This document shows, piece by piece, positions 13,480 through 25,184 of a DNA stretch of 64,000 nt. The notes under the pieces are model-generated. The model had not been told where the DNA came from and ran no database searches. It was given only the letters and a program-made list of their open reading frames with translations. The translations under genes were made by a program, and so were the position numbers. Source of the DNA: Apis mellifera (taxonomy: Eukaryota; Arthropoda; Insecta; Hymenoptera; Apidae). Numbering within the stretch: position 1 is the stretch's first letter; each line of letters opens with the position of its first letter. The stretch is from NCBI RefSeq assembly GCF_003254395.2, contig NC_037649.1, positions 3,939,032-4,003,031 on the forward strand, written 5' to 3'.

Positions 13480-13690
13480 CAGTCTGATAGATGGCGTAGT
13501 AATCGTATTACTTCCTTCAGTTAGCTTTTTCTAACAGATTTTTTCCCTTGACAAGTTCTATTCAAACTATAATGTCGGATTCTGCAGATAGTAATCAGTC
13601 AAATTCTATTCGGATTAAAATTTTTAAATATTACATCAAAATTTTTAAATATCATCACATCCGATTAATATTGCAGTAAGGTTTAAATAC
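13480..13690 (+). other. Less AT-rich island, possible promoter and first exon
   Basis: This 200-base stretch is clearly less AT-rich than the kilobases around it. It contains TAGATGGCGT at 13488-13497, which resembles the right half of a CTCF site. An ATG at 13572 opens a 35-codon frame starting MSDSADSNQSNSIR, and a GTAAGG donor-like site lies at its end (near 13676). A hidden first exon of an unrecognised gene or a noncoding transcript would explain this. I found no downstream exon to join it to, so the call stays tentative. Confidence 0.25.
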
Positions 13691-14477
13691 ATTGGAATTG
13701 TATTATTAATTAATTTATTATAATTGAAATTGATATAATTATAAATAATGTTAAGTAAAAAATATTAAATATGAAACATAAAATATGAAATCTTAGATAT
13801 AAAACTTCTTGCATAATTTGAAATGCTTTGAAAAATTGAGGAAAGAAAAAGTGATCTATGAATGATTTCGCGAATTTTTAGTTTTTTAAATATCATTGAA
13901 GAAATATCATTTAAACATCATTTTTAAATATTATTTGAGAAATAATATCTTATGATGAATTTTTCTTTGGAATAATGTGCTGTATTGTATTTCTATTACT
14001 TCTAATAGAATTTATATCTAATAGAAATCCTTATGATTAAATTAAAACTAAATTAAAACAAACTGACATTACAATATATTTTTTAATAAACGATAAAAAT
14101 TACAATTTTGATATTGGAAATCTTTGAGACTAAAATTTATGTGAATATGAAATTATGATATTTTATAAATAATTTTATATATTATTACAATTCTGATTGA
14201 AATGATTTTATTTTAATGATTTTATATATTTATAATTTATTTTATATATTTTTAATTAGGAAAACTTGTAAACAAATTTGAATACAATTACATCCTATCA
14301 GATGACTATCACTTGACAACTGATAGTATTATTAAATGTCAATAAAAATAATAATATAAATAATAAAATAATAAAATAATTGATATCGATTTCAGCATTT
14401 TCTGTTTATAAATGATAACCACGCGATAAAATTAAAATTTATTAAAAATTTATTAATAAAAGCCAAATTAAGTAATA

Positions 14478-14483
<6 letters not shown>

Positions 14484-14515
<32 letters not shown>
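14484..14515. repeat. (TA)n microsatellite
   Basis: TA dinucleotide run of about 32 bases. Confidence 0.9.
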
Positions 14516-14520
<5 letters not shown>

Positions 14521-16780
14521 TCGGAAAACAATTTAATTAAACAATTCAAAATGAATTTGCATAATAATTTTTATAATGCAACCCGTATTGTTAAAGAAAT
14601 AAAAAACAGCAGTATTTCACAAACTTATGATAGTAAAAATTGATTATTAAATAGATAATTTTAATATTATTAAAATTATTTTTTGAACATCATATTCTAT
14701 TCTGTAATTTTTCAAATAAATAAATATTCGCAAAAATTTTTCTATTCTAATATAATTTTTTAAATAAATAAGTAAATATTCAGAAAATTATAAAAAAATA
14801 TTTATTTTAATCTTTTTTGAAAATCGTTTATTAATATTTGATTCAATTATCAAATAAATTTAATAATATAAAAAATAGAAAATATTTTGAAGAACTTATA
14901 TATATAATTATAATTATAATATTATAAGATTAAAATATTTATTATAACAATTATAATTTAATGACTATGTTTTTAGTTTATTATTAGTTTATTATTTTTT
15001 TAGTTTATTTGAATTAAATGGCATTCTAAAAAATCAAATATTTAAATATATATATATATATTTTATAATATTTAAATATATATATATATATTTGATATGT
15101 ACTACTTGATATATTTGATAATAACTGGTTATTATCAAATATATTTCATAAAATTTCATAAAAAAAAAAACTATAATCCTATTTATATGATCTTGGTTTT
15201 TTTGAAAAAAAATTTTTTTTAATATTTTTTATTATCAATTGTAGTATTTGATGTTATTAAATTATGATTCAAAACACAAAAAAAATGTAGAAGTTAAAGT
15301 AGTTATATGCAACATTTCTATATAAATGTCACCTTTTTTTTTGTATTATATCTATATGTATATAAAATTTACTTTATAAAAAAAATTAATTTTTATTTTA
15401 TTTTTATAATTTTAAATATTTACAAATAAAAATTATAAGTTCAGAAAAAAAATGATTTATTTATTTTACATTATATAATTATTTACATTATTGAATAAAA
15501 AATAAAATAATTTTGGTAAATAATATATTGTATATAAAATTAGAAAGATGAGAATTTGGAGAAATTAAACAGATTATAAACTCTATCTTTAACATTTATT
15601 AATGTATGATGAATAAAAATTTAAAGTAAATTTTTTAATTCAGCAAGATATATTTTGAATATAATAGATTGTACTTAATGCGTTATTTTTGTGTAATTCT
15701 TTATACATGTTTTATTAAATAATTTATTATTATTAATATATAATTTTATCAAAAATTATTCACAAACAAATATATAATTTCACTTGTTTCACATAGCTAC
15801 TTGTAATATATCTTTAATGAAGTATCCAGCATTTTGAATTACCTTTTCTTACAAATAATGTTATATTTATTTTTAAATTATTTTTATATAATATTATATT
15901 ATATTTTGTCATTTTTGCTTCAATTTAATGTCATACATGAAAATCATATAATAAATTATAATAACTATATATATAATAAGATATAATAATTTGTCTCAAA
16001 TATATAGATATTAAAATAATATGTATAAAAATGATTATAATTATTCCATAAAAATTTGATACAAAATATAAAATATAGGTAGAACTTTATTTTATAACGT
16101 TATTTTTATAAAAGTGGAATTATGAAATTATGAAAATAAGTGAATTTCAATATAACAAAAAATATGACACGAAAACAAATATTACAAATATAATATATCG
16201 TTTTATATATATATATATTTGTACAATGATAATAAGAAAATTTAAAAAGAATATGAATTAATTGTTTACAAACAAATATTAATCGAAAATATCACATTCT
16301 AAATCAAATAATGATAAGCAAAATAACAAAGCAATATTAGATTATAATTTTAAACGATATATTTTCATCATTATACTTCTAATTTCATCAATAATAAAAC
16401 TTTTAATTATAACAAGATTAAAAATGCTTCTTTTAATTTAACAATTCCTTTTTTTTCTAATTGTTTTATTATTGGTTGTTTCAACAATTATTTCAATGAT
16501 TATTTTATATCATTTACTATTGAATACATATTAAAGATATGATATTCTATGGTTACAGTACTTACTGGCGAATATCTATGTAACAATCACTAGAATATAA
16601 AATATTTTATCAAATTTATTTAAATATATTTTGTATTTTTTTATTCACTAAATAAAAAAACAATAGAAATTATTGTATTTTTTATTATTTATATACAACA
16701 TATAAATACTTATTTGTATTATTCATAGATAAATTTAATTCATTTGAAAAATGAAAATCAACCTAATAATTTCTATATAC

Positions 16781-16781
<1 letters not shown>

Positions 16782-16817
<36 letters not shown>
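16782..16817. repeat. (TA)n microsatellite upstream of WDR45
   Basis: TA dinucleotide run of about 36 bases ending about 140 bases before the WDR45 start codon. Confidence 0.9.
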
Positions 16818-16818
<1 letters not shown>

Positions 16819-16959
16819 GAATGATAATTATATTGTACCAAACATTGTGTCACAGCTGATTGTGAAAGAAAAATGTAAACAAAAACATAAAATTCATTAT
16901 TAAAAAAAAAATTTATATATCGAAAGGATACTTATTTGTTTAATTTAATGTAACATCAA

Positions 16960-18346
16960 ATGGCTGGCGAAAAAAATATTCTTAGTTTACGATTTAATCA
17001 AGATCAAGGTAATTATTATTCTTAATGTTAATTTCTGAAATCTTTAACAATTAGAATAAATTTATTTTTAATTAAAATAAATTGCTTAATAAAATTTTAT
17101 ATTTTTTCGTTTGGAAATTAAAAATTTTAAAATTAAAAATATTTATATTTTTATATCAGAAATATAAATATATATAAAAAATAAAATAGTGTGAAATAAA
17201 AATATTTTATTTTTATTAATAGTTATATTATTATTTACTATTATATATTATTTATTATTATATATTAATATTTAATTATTGATTTTCAGTTTGATTATTA
17301 AAATTTTAAATAACAGTAGTTTTAATAATAATTTTTATTATTTCTTAAATTATTTTTATTATTTGATAATGATTTTTTAATTTATATTCTTTTAGGATGT
17401 TTCACATGTTGTATGGAATCTGGTCTTAGAGTATATAATGTAGAACCATTAGTGGAAAAAGCTCATTTGGAAAATGATATAATGGGAAGTATAGCTATTG
17501 CAGAAATGCTTTGGAGAACAAACATCATTGCTATAGTAGGTGGTGGTACAAGACCAAAATTTGCAGAAAATACTGTACTTATTTATGATGATTTATCTAA
17601 AAAATTTATAATGGAAGTTACATTTACCAGTCCTATTAAAGCTATACGATTACGTAGAGACAAGTAAGTTCATTAATAATAACAATTTCTATTTTAGTTA
17701 ATATAATAATCAATATAAATATTTCATTTATATAAGAATAATTTTACAAAACAGAATGATAGTAGCACTTCAACGAGAAATACATGTTTTCTCATTTCCT
17801 ATGCCTACACGAAGATTATTGACTTTAGAAACCAGAGATAATCCAATGGGATTAATTGAAGTTGCTACATTAGCTACTGCACAAAAACAACTTCTTGCTT
17901 TCCCTGGCCATAAACAGGGTAGTGTACAATTAATTGATCTTGGTGCTACAGAAGCAGGAAGTTCTAGTGCTCCTGCAACTCTTGCAGCACATCAAGTATG
18001 TTTTATAAGATATGTTATATAAGATATAAATAAAAACTTAAATAATGATAATTTTTATAAAATTTACATAAAGATTTAAATAATTAAATAATTAAATAAT
18101 AGATTACTATGATTTTATTTAGTATTTCTTTCTATATATAAACATTTTATTTTTTTTATATATTATTATATGTTATTATACGTTATTAGGGTGCATTAGC
18201 TTGTCTTGCAGTTAATAATAGTGGAACAATGATAGCAACTGCTTCCACTCAAGGTACATTAGTTAGAGTATGGGACAGTATACGTAGACACTTGTTAGTG
18301 GAATTGAGAAGAGGTGCTGATCCTGCAACACTTTATTGGTAAATAT

Positions 18347-18396
<50 letters not shown>

Positions 18397-19056
18397 CAAT
18401 ATTATAAATTAATTATTATATATTATATATATTTTTATTTTATATATATATATACATATATTTAATAAATATATATAAATAAATAAATTATAAACAAATA
18501 AATTTTATATAAAAATATTTTATTTTTATGTTACAGTCTAAAATTATAATTTTAAATTATAATATTTCAGCATTACGTTTAGTAGAGATTCGGAATTCTT
18601 ATGTGCTTCTAGTGATAAAGGAACAGTACACATATTTGCATTAAAAGACACACAATTAAATCGCAGATCGACGTATGTAAATATAGTACAAATTTTTATT
18701 AATTCTAATGACTAAAATTAATGATTGATTTATTCATAGTTTTTCAAAAATGGGATTTTTGGGAAATTATGTTGAAAGTCAATGGGCATTGGCTACATTC
18801 ACCGTACCACCAGAATGTGCTTGCGTATGTGCATTTGGGACAAGAAGTTCTGTCATAGGTATAAAAAAATATATATATTATTATATTAAAATTATTCATA
18901 ATAATATTTTTGATTCTAATTTTTTATTTTATTTATTCTTTTATAGCAATTTGTATGGATGGAACATTTCATAAATATGTTTTTACTGCCGATGGAAATT
19001 GTAACCGTGAAGCATTTGATGTCTTCCTAGATGTTTGTGATCATGATGACTTTTAA
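16960..19056 (+). CDS. WDR45: WDR45/WIPI4, PROPPIN autophagy protein
   Basis: WIPI4 is a seven-bladed beta-propeller that binds phosphoinositides and works with ATG2 in autophagosome growth. Exons are 16960-17008, 17396-17663, 17755-17995, 18190-18338, 18571-18672, 18740-18858 and 18947-19056, giving 345 residues (human protein about 360). The start MAGEKNILSLRF, the lipid-binding LRRG motif (in VELRRGADPATLY, split by the fourth intron) and the C-terminus DGNCNREAFDV...DHDDF match the WDR45 branch rather than WDR45B. All exon phases agree. Intron 4 holds a long TA repeat. A polyadenylation signal follows at 19287. The gene converges on the SMIM20-like gene, with only about 80 bases between that signal and the other gene's stop codon. 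Confidence 0.96.
18350..18391. repeat. (TA)n microsatellite in WDR45 intron 4
   Basis: TA dinucleotide run of about 42 bases just behind the donor site at 18339. Confidence 0.9.
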
Positions 19057-19286
19057 TATGAATTGTATATTATATTTAGAACATGTTTTAGAATATCTGT
19101 AGGAAAGTTTCCAGTCATTTTAAATAAGAAACTTCTTGCAGTAATATCTGTACAGTAAATAATTAGGAAAATAATTATAAGAAGAGTACAAGTCACTACA
19201 TTTATTGATTTCTCAATATAACATACTGAATATTTTTCAGTCTATTTTATATACATCAACATCTTAGTAACATATGTTCAATATAT

Positions 19287-19292
19287 AATAAA
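19287..19292 (+). terminator. WDR45 polyadenylation signal
   Basis: AATAAA lies 231 bases after the WDR45 stop codon and is the first clear hexamer before the convergent gene. Confidence 0.6.
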
Positions 19293-19371
19293 AATTAATT
19301 TTATATCTTTAACTTGTTTTTTCTTAATAAAAATTGTAGTTTTGCAAATATATATATATATATATTCTTAT

Positions 19372-19901
19372 TTATATTTCTTTGCTATTTTTGTAAGTTT
19401 TATTATGGGATTGTGCCACTTGTTCTCGAATTCTTTCTGGAATTTTTATTTTACATATAAAAAATAAAAATATATTTTTATAATTAATAAGCAAAACATT
19501 ATATACATACTATATGGCTCTGGATTAATCATAGGACTTATCATTGTAAAATAACAAAATATTCCTATAGTTCCTACAAATGTACCTATAAATGCTGCAT
19601 ATCTCCATCCTGTTAATCGCTAAAAAATAAATGATTAAAATTTATCTTTCATTTTATACTTACGAATCATAATTTGCATTAAAAATTTTACGATAAAAAT
19701 AAAATGTTATATTTATTATTTTTATATTATATACAAAATAACCAAAAAATACGATGTTATTAGATTATACTCAATTTAAAGAAATTATATCTTATTTTTT
19801 ATAGTATTATCTTCTAACATAAAAGACAAAATTAAAATATTCAATTTTCAAAATTAAAATATTCAAAATTTTTTCAAAAGAAATTTAATGATAAATACCA
19901 T
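19372..19901 (-). CDS. SMIM20/MITRAC7-like small mitochondrial membrane protein
   Basis: Three coding pieces on the minus strand join to 58 residues plus stop: 19901-19899 (only the ATG), 19619-19511 and 19436-19372. The product starts MRLTGWRYAAF, has one membrane segment (about residues 7-28, IGTFVGTIGIFCYFTMI) and then PMINPEPYKRIREQ before a polar tail. Length, single membrane span and the PxM...EPYK pattern after it resemble SMIM20 (MITRAC7), a factor for early cytochrome c oxidase assembly in the mitochondrial inner membrane. The exon-2 frame can only be entered in phase 0. The ATG|GTATTT at 19899 fits this; another upstream ATG (near 19670) gives the wrong phase. Family assignment is moderate; the reading of exons 2 and 3 is good. 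Confidence 0.6.
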
Positions 19902-19943
19902 TATTTTTTTTACAACAGCTTCAAATTATATTACATTAATGCG

Positions 19944-19955
19944 CCACTAGATGGC
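19944..19955. promoter_or_regulatory. CTCF-type core motif
   Basis: CCACTAGATGGC matches all 12 positions of the core consensus CCASYAGRKGGC. It lies between the first coding exon of the SMIM20-like gene (minus) and the U6 gene (plus), in a small less AT-rich patch. Binding is inferred from sequence only. Confidence 0.5.
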
Positions 19956-20003
19956 TAAATTAAGTATGTCTTTCTCACTAGTGGTCGAAAATTTATTGAT
20001 TCC

Positions 20004-20011
20004 TTTATATA
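20004..20011 (+). promoter_or_regulatory. U6 TATA box
   Basis: TTTATATA lies 31 to 24 bases before the first U6 base, the place and type of a TATA box in RNA polymerase III snRNA genes. The less AT-rich sequence at about 19965-19990 is where a proximal sequence element should be, but I cannot define it by consensus. Confidence 0.6.
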
Positions 20012-20034
20012 TGAGAAATCAAAAAGGTACCATC

Positions 20035-20051
20035 GTACTTGCTTCGGCAGT

Positions 20052-20091
<40 letters not shown>

Positions 20092-20142
20092 GGCCCCTGC
20101 GCAAGGATGACACGCAAAATCGTGAAGCGTTCCACATTTTTT
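20035..20142 (+). ncRNA. U6: U6 spliceosomal snRNA
   Basis: U6 is the catalytic core RNA of the major spliceosome. The sequence contains the invariant GATACAGAGAAGATTAGCAT (ACAGAG box pairing with the 5' splice site), the ATGACACGCAAA region and the end GTGAAGCGTTCCAC followed by a T-run. The 5' stem-loop reads GTACTTGC-TTCG-GCAGTAC and keeps its pairing although bases differ from the human GTGC/GCAC stem, which supports a working gene. Length is about 107 bases. It carries its own TATA box and ends in six T (20137-20142), the RNA polymerase III stop. No damage is visible, so it does not look like a retro-pseudogene. Confidence 0.97.
20137..20142 (+). terminator. RNA polymerase III terminator of U6
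   Basis: Run of six T directly after the CCACA end of the U6 sequence. Confidence 0.85.
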
Positions 20143-21282
20143 ATTATATTTACGAAAAAAATATAATTTAATATTTAAATGTTCAAATGAAATATAAATC
20201 TATTTTCTCATAACTTAAAAGAATTATAAAATATTATTAAAAAAAGAATTAAATAAAATATTTATAAATTTAACATATAATTTAATTATTTAGATTACTT
20301 ATAATTTTTTAAATAGAAATAAGTAAATAAAAAAAAATTTTTAGAAAAAATAAAAATAAATTTTTTTTAAAGAAATAAAAGTTTTTAGTGTATTAATATA
20401 CTATTTCTATTATATTTTTGTTATATATTTAATTTTTTAATACAAATTACTTTTTTTTATATTTTTAATTTATTTAATTTTTATTTATTTATCTTTTATT
20501 ATTTATTTATTTATTTTTATATTTAATATATTCTATTACTAATAATATTATTAACATATTAAATAAAAATTTTCCTTAATATACATTTAAATATTTCAAA
20601 TAAGAATAAGAAAAATTTCATTTTGTATATATGTTTTTTTAGTATTTTTTAAAAAATATATTTGTACAAAGTAGATAGAAAATTTAAGACTCGATTATAA
20701 AAATTGAAACAAATATATGGATCTATATATAAAAATCATTAATTTTTTTTTAACATAAAGAATTTAATTTTAACATTAGATAAAATATATAGAAATAAAG
20801 AAATCATATCTCATCGTGATTGATTGTTGTCTAATTTTATCTAATGCAAAAATAAATTGTTTATAATTTGAAAAAATTTCATTGGATATACTATTACATA
20901 TCAAAAATTTATGTCTGCGTTTGTTTTAATTTTTAGAATTATATTTTAAATTTTTTACTTATTTCGTATTCGAAATTTTTTATATAGATAAGTATTATAT
21001 TGATGACTATTTCATCAAATTGTGTTAATAAAATGGATTCATTAAATAAAAAAAATCCACTCATATGTTATGATTTCATTGTAATCAATTTAATTTTATA
21101 TAATATTTAATATATAGCAATAAAAGAAATCTTATAGAAAAAAGAAAAAATATTATTAATAAAATATTTATAAATTATATTAAACAGTAATTTAAAAAGT
21201 AATTCAAATACATATGTAGTCTGTCTTTTAAATACCGGTTATATCATACGTAAATGATTTATAATTTAAAATATAATATAAA
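20143..21282. other. Gene-free spacer between U6 and PIG-U
   Basis: AT-rich sequence without a recognisable exon. The last 100-200 bases should carry the PIG-U promoter; no core element stands out. Confidence 0.5.
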
Positions 21283-21495
21283 ATGAAGATAAAATGGTTA
21301 TCAAATTTTATATTAGCCGGTATTATTAGATTTTTATTAATGAATTCTGAATATCAAAAAATCATTAGTGATCGTGTGGAAGTTTCTACTGCATTGAATT
21401 CTTGGAAGAGAGGTTAGAATAAATATCAAATATATTTAATACTAAATTTAAAAGAATTTTTATTGTGTTTATTATTTTTATTACAAATTACATAG

Positions 21496-21532
<37 letters not shown>

Positions 21533-22924
21533 GTATATATATGTATATGTGTATTCATATTATATCATATATGTATATTTATGATAACAATTATTATTAT
21601 TCTTTTAATTAATTTTTAGTAACTGAAGGAGTCTATTTATATAACTTTGGCATTGATCCTTATACAGGAGATTTATTTCATGAAACACCCATTGGATTAT
21701 ATGTTTTTAATTTCATACAACAACATTTACCACAGTCAATATTATTTTGTTTATTTGTGTTCACTGATTTATTAACAGCATTATTTCTTGGACTTACAGC
21801 AAAACAATATGCGACTGAATTGGTTAGTTAAATTTCAATATTATCAAATATTTAAAATATGATTTTTATTTTATTGGAAATATATATTTTAATTCTAGGT
21901 TTTTAAAAAAAAGGAAAAAGAAAAATTATGTAATGAAAAGACAGAAAGCCATAATAATGCTTCAATAGTATATACTTCAATAATGTATGTCTCAGCAGGA
22001 TATTTATTTAATCCATACATAATACTTAATTGTGTAGGACATACAACAACAGTATTTACAAATTTATTATATTCCATAGCATTAATTTCAATGACAAAAT
22101 CTTCTATATTTTGGAGTTGTTTATCAATTTCTTTATTAACATTACAAGGATTTTATCCTATTTCACTCATAGTACCAGCAATTATTTATATTGCTCGTTC
22201 TGATAGTATAAAACAAAAAAGGAATATTCTTAATTTTATTATAGTATTTATAAGCATATTATTTGGTCTATTTTATATTTGCTATTATATTATGGGAAAT
22301 TGGTCATTTATTTGGAATACATTTGGCTTTATTTTAACAGTTCCTGATTTACGTCCAAATATTGGACTGTATTGGTACTTTTTTACAGAAGTATTTGAGC
22401 ACTTTAGATGGCTTTTCATTGCTTCTTTTCAAATAAATGTTAGTTTATTATATATAGTACCATTAGCATTGAGGTTACGACATGATCCAATGTTACTAGC
22501 ATTTTCTTACTTAGCAGTTATTGCTATATTTAAATCATATCCTTGTATAGGAGATGTTGGATTTTATATGTCACTTTTACCTCTTTGGAAACATTTATTT
22601 CAATGTAAGTATATTTCTTATTTAAACATAAAATATTATAATATTTGTAAAAATGATTTTTTTTTTACAGATACACAACAAGGATTTATTGTAGGTTGTT
22701 TTATGCTATTTTGCACAATTTTTGCACCTACTGTTTGGTATCAATGGATTTATTCCAGATCAGCTAATGCAAATTTTTATTTTGGAGTTACATTAGCATT
22801 TGCTATAGCACAAATTTTTTTAGTAACAGATATTCTTTTCGCAAGTGTAAAACATGAATTTGCTGTGCGTCATGGTATTAATAAGGACGTTAATGGAAGT
22901 AATACAAAGCTTCTTTTAGAATAA
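21283..22924 (+). CDS. PIGU: PIG-U, subunit of the GPI transamidase
   Basis: PIG-U is a multi-pass ER membrane subunit of the complex that attaches GPI anchors to proteins. Exons are 21283-21412, 21620-21822, 21899-22604 and 22671-22924, giving 430 residues (human 435). Family landmarks are SDRVEV...LNSWKR near the N-terminus, DPYTGDLFHETPIGLY, LNCVGHTTTVF, and near the end WIYSRSANANFYFGVTLAF. Several hydrophobic segments are visible along the chain, and the N-terminal one starts right at the chosen ATG. The last intron (66 bases) has a GTAAGT donor and a T-rich TTTTTTACAG acceptor. Its length is a multiple of three and it has no in-frame stop, so the unspliced frame stays open across it. 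The acceptor after exon 2 follows A-rich coding sequence KKKEKEK. Confidence 0.94.
21499..21529. repeat. (TA)n microsatellite in PIG-U intron 1
   Basis: TA dinucleotide run of about 31 bases. Confidence 0.9.
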
Positions 22925-25153
22925 AATTGTATTTTAAAAAATTTGATATTAAAATTATTAATTGAAATTTTAAATTTTATAAATGTGATTTTTAACTTAT
23001 TAATGAAATTATTTCTAAATAAGAAACTTTTTTTATCATAGAAATACAAATAAATTAATTTTAGTCCCATCAAATTGATTTTATATTATCAGTATAAATA
23101 TATTATAAATATATTTTAAAGATATGTAACGTAATAATATTGAATATTAATCATAATGAAATAATTACATTTAAAGATATTCATAAATGAAGTAATAAGT
23201 TAATTTGTTTTTATCAGATTACAGATTAAATATTCATAAATTATTAGATTTTAAAAAAAATTTATTTATTTATTTATTTTTATTTTAATATTTGAATATT
23301 TTAATTGAATATATTAAAAATATAAGCAATTAGAACTGAATCTGTTGATTAATTTCCTCCTCATTTTAATAAACTTAAAATAACTTAAAACTGTAAAGAT
23401 TGTTATTTTAAACAAGTTTTTTTTATGCATAACTTAAAGATGATAAAGATTAGTTTTTCAAATATTTTTCAATTATATTTTTGAATATTTTTCAAATTAT
23501 TCGCAAAAAACTTTTGGAACTATATTGAATTCTGTCTATACATATGTCTATATTCATAAAATACATGTGACAATATGTGATCATCATTTCTCAACTCTTT
23601 ATATAAACACAGTATAATGAATAAATATTATCACACTTAGTATCTATTCATGACTATTCATATTCTATTCAGTTTAAATATTCGAATTTTTCAGAATAAT
23701 TCATGGATTGTAAAAATAAAATATAAAATAATTACTGAAGGATCGAATTTACTCAATGATCCAAATTAATTTTCTTATTTTATATATATATAAATGATAC
23801 AAGAAATTTTGAAAAAGATCTTGTTCAAATCCATAAGGAAATAGATTTTCAACAAATTTACTCGTTATTTGTACATACAACTGCTAAGTTGAAATAAAAC
23901 ATATATATTATAATGAATATACATAATAAAGATAGAATTCAATAATTAAATTATTTAATTATATCATTGTTCGCAGTTTTTTGTAAAAATTAAAGTTGAT
24001 CGTTTTGGAAAAAAATATTTAAAAATGAAGTGTTTTACAATATATTTCATGTTAAATACTTTAAAATTCGTTAAAATCATATAATAAAGGAAAAATTAAT
24101 TAGCAGATTGACTTAATATTTAAACAATTTATTTATATTATATAAAATGAAATATAAAAATATAAATAAAAAAAGGATAATTATTCGAAATAGAAGATCT
24201 TCATTGATTTTGATTTTTGAATATGTTAGAAGATTTTAAAAAACTTCTTTCTTTGCATAAACATTATTATCATTTAATCTTAGTTTTCGACATAATAATA
24301 GATTAATGGATAATAAGAGATTTTATAACATTTATTTTTTTCTTAAAACTTTATAAAAATATTAAAAATATTTTTTTCTTACTTTATAAAAATTCGATTT
24401 TTAAATATTTTAAGAAAATTATATAAATTCTTGTATTATAATTACTTTTTAAAAGTAATATATTATATTATTAATATTATATATTAATAATATATATATT
24501 AATATTAATATGTATATTATTAATATATAATTAATATTAAAATTAATATTAATACATATGTATTATATTATTAATATTTGAAAATAATCTATAATTCATT
24601 TTTTTTATATATATTTTATTATACTCCTAGATAAATTCCGATTTTGTTTGATGTCATTACGTTTGATAAAATTTATAATGCAATAAAAGTTTTAAATTTT
24701 TATAGTTTTGAAGTTTTATATCTAATTTAAATAGAAATAATATTTGAGAATTACAGCATTTTGCACTTACCTATTTATAAGATAGATAAGAAACTCTTAA
24801 AAAATTGTTTAAATTACAGATTTATATATTACATTTTTTTTAATTTTATTTTAGTAGTTTTTACATTTTTAATAGTTTAGTTTATATATAATATATAAAT
24901 TAAATTGTATAATGTTTAAATTAATATACTAGAAATAATTTTATGAATTATCTTATATTTTCTAACGAAAATTAATTAATATTGTAAATATAATTTATTT
25001 ATCTATGAATTGTTATTCTATTGTAAATTGCATTGATTGGTTTTTGAAATTAAATGTGTAATATTTTATTAATTTTATTATGATTAGAATTAGATAAGTA
25101 TTATATGTATATAGTTTTTTTCGTTTCTATTATATGTATAATAAATACATATT

Positions 25154-25156
<3 letters not shown>

Positions 25157-25182
<26 letters not shown>
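25157..25182. repeat. (TA)n microsatellite
   Basis: TA dinucleotide run of about 26 bases. Confidence 0.85.

Positions 25183-25184
<2 letters not shown>

Larger units (their letters stand above)
13691..16959. other. Gene-free AT-rich spacer upstream of WDR45
   Basis: Low-complexity A/T sequence with TA runs; no exon recognised on either strand. The last few hundred bases should hold the WDR45 promoter and 5' UTR; I see no clear TATA box or initiator there. Confidence 0.5.
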
